Shown in pieces: positions 4,623 through 5,231 of a stretch of DNA of 5,231 nt. This DNA comes from Lachnospiraceae bacterium UBA7598 (GTDB lineage Bacteria; Bacillota; Clostridia; Lachnospirales; Lachnospiraceae): assembly GCA_002474415.1 (NCBI GenBank), contig DLQV01000263.1, positions 1 to 5,231 of the forward strand, read 5' to 3'. The position numbers and the translations under genes are program-made. Position 1 is the first letter of the stretch. Every line of letters starts with the position of its first letter. The notes under the pieces were generated by a model, which was given only the letters and a program-made list of their open reading frames with translations, ran no database searches and was not told where the DNA came from.

Positions 4623-5231
4623 TTAATACTTCACTCTGCCTTCTGCGACTGCTTTTAAGTGCTCCCCATACGGACTCTTTCCGTAGCGTATCGCAGAATC
4701 CAGTAATTTTTCCCGATCAATCCACTGGTTGATATATGCAATCTCTTCCGGTGCGGAAATGGTCACGCCCTGACGGTGCTCGATCATCTGCACAAATGCC
4801 GCCGCATCCAGCAGGCTGTCCATCGTTCCGGTGTCAAGCCATGCAAACCCGCGCCCGAGCAGCTGCACATTTAAGTTTTTCTTCTGCAAATACATGTCGT
4901 TTAACGTGGTAATCTCCAGTTCTCCGCGGGCAGATGGCTGCACCTGTTTTGCCATTTTGCTCACGCCTGCCGGATAAAAATACAGTCCGGTCACGGCATA
5001 GTTACTCTTTGGCTGTGCCGGTTTTTCCTCAATGGAAACCGCTTTTCCGTTCTCATCGAAATCCACGACACCAAAACGCTCCGGATCGTTGACATAATAG
5101 CCAAAGACGGTTGCCTGTCCTTCCTGTGCATCCTTTGCGGCATTTCGCAGAATTTTTCCGAATCCGTTTCCGTAGAAAATGTTGTCACCGAGCACCATGG
5201 CGCAGGCATCCTCTCCGATAAATTCCTCTCC
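4623..5231 (-). CDS. rfbA: Glucose-1-phosphate thymidylyltransferase, 5' end outside window
   Basis: C-terminal 202 residues of RmlA/RfbA, which joins dTTP and glucose-1-phosphate to dTDP-glucose, the first step of dTDP-rhamnose synthesis. The open frame continues to the window edge through GEEFIGEDACA; the ATG at 5198 lies inside the conserved VLGDNIFYG motif and is not the real start. About 90 N-terminal residues, including the GGxGTRL nucleotide loop, are outside. Visible motifs: LGDNIFYG (metal-binding Asp), SIEEKPAQPKSNYAVTGLYF (sugar-binding EKP), RGELEITTLNDMYL and FAWLDTGTMDSLL (second metal-binding Asp). The ending, with KSPYGEHLKAV, is the normal family C-terminus, so the 3' end is intact. 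Confidence 0.96.
   Translation of the reverse strand, partial: GEEFIGEDACAMVLGDNIFYGNGFGKILRNAAKDAQEGQATVFGYYVNDPERFGVVDFDENGKAVSIEEKPAQPKSNYAVTGLYFYPAGVSKMAKQVQPSARGELEITTLNDMYLQKKNLNVQLLGRGFAWLDTGTMDSLLDAAAFVQMIEHRQGVTISAPEEIAYINQWIDREKLLDSAIRYGKSPYGEHLKAVAEGRVKY

Overview
The window looks like chromosomal DNA from a low-GC Gram-positive gut-type Firmicute, most likely a Lachnospiraceae member. This rests on strong AGGAGG-type ribosome sites, the styles of the PIN/Phd toxin-antitoxin (TA) proteins, a PD-(D/E)XK 'Rpn-like' protein, and an Amidase_3 lipoprotein. The taxonomic call is inference. Every supportable gene lies on the minus strand, so the window reads right to left.

Right end (about 3922-5231): two dTDP-L-rhamnose genes, the C-terminal two thirds of rfbA (glucose-1-phosphate thymidylyltransferase, cut by the window edge) followed by a complete rfbC (dTDP-4-dehydrorhamnose 3,5-epimerase). 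This part is visibly more GC-rich than the rest. rfbB and rfbD are not in view.

Left of rfbC lies AT-rich accessory DNA. In transcription order it contains: a relic of an rpn 3' end (3881-3912); a complete type II TA pair with a Phd-like antitoxin and PIN toxin, its own promoter and a downstream terminator; a lipoprotein N-acetylmuramoyl-L-alanine amidase wrecked by an internal frameshifting deletion (2413-2897); an intact rpn-like nuclease gene with a probable TTG start (1374-2273); a second TA pair with an unrelated antitoxin and a PIN_3-type toxin, with its own promoter and terminator; a frameshifted transposase relic (about 204-509); another rpn 3'-end relic (101-154); and finally 84 bases that repeat the junction between the amidase and rpn genes. 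That last repeat implies another rpn copy just outside the left edge.

The most interesting structure is that rpn ends recur between every piece of cargo. Both TA promoters sit next to an rpn 3' end, and the two spacers resemble each other although the two antitoxins do not. The left-edge repeat carries the tail of an amidase as well as the rpn leader, so the duplications span gene junctions and not just one gene. The simplest reading is a decaying array built by repeated duplication or recombination at rpn copies, loaded with TA modules, beside a polysaccharide locus. Each TA pair probably works on its own: antitoxin and toxin translated in a coupled way, with autoregulation at the promoter. 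The amidase and transposase are dead.
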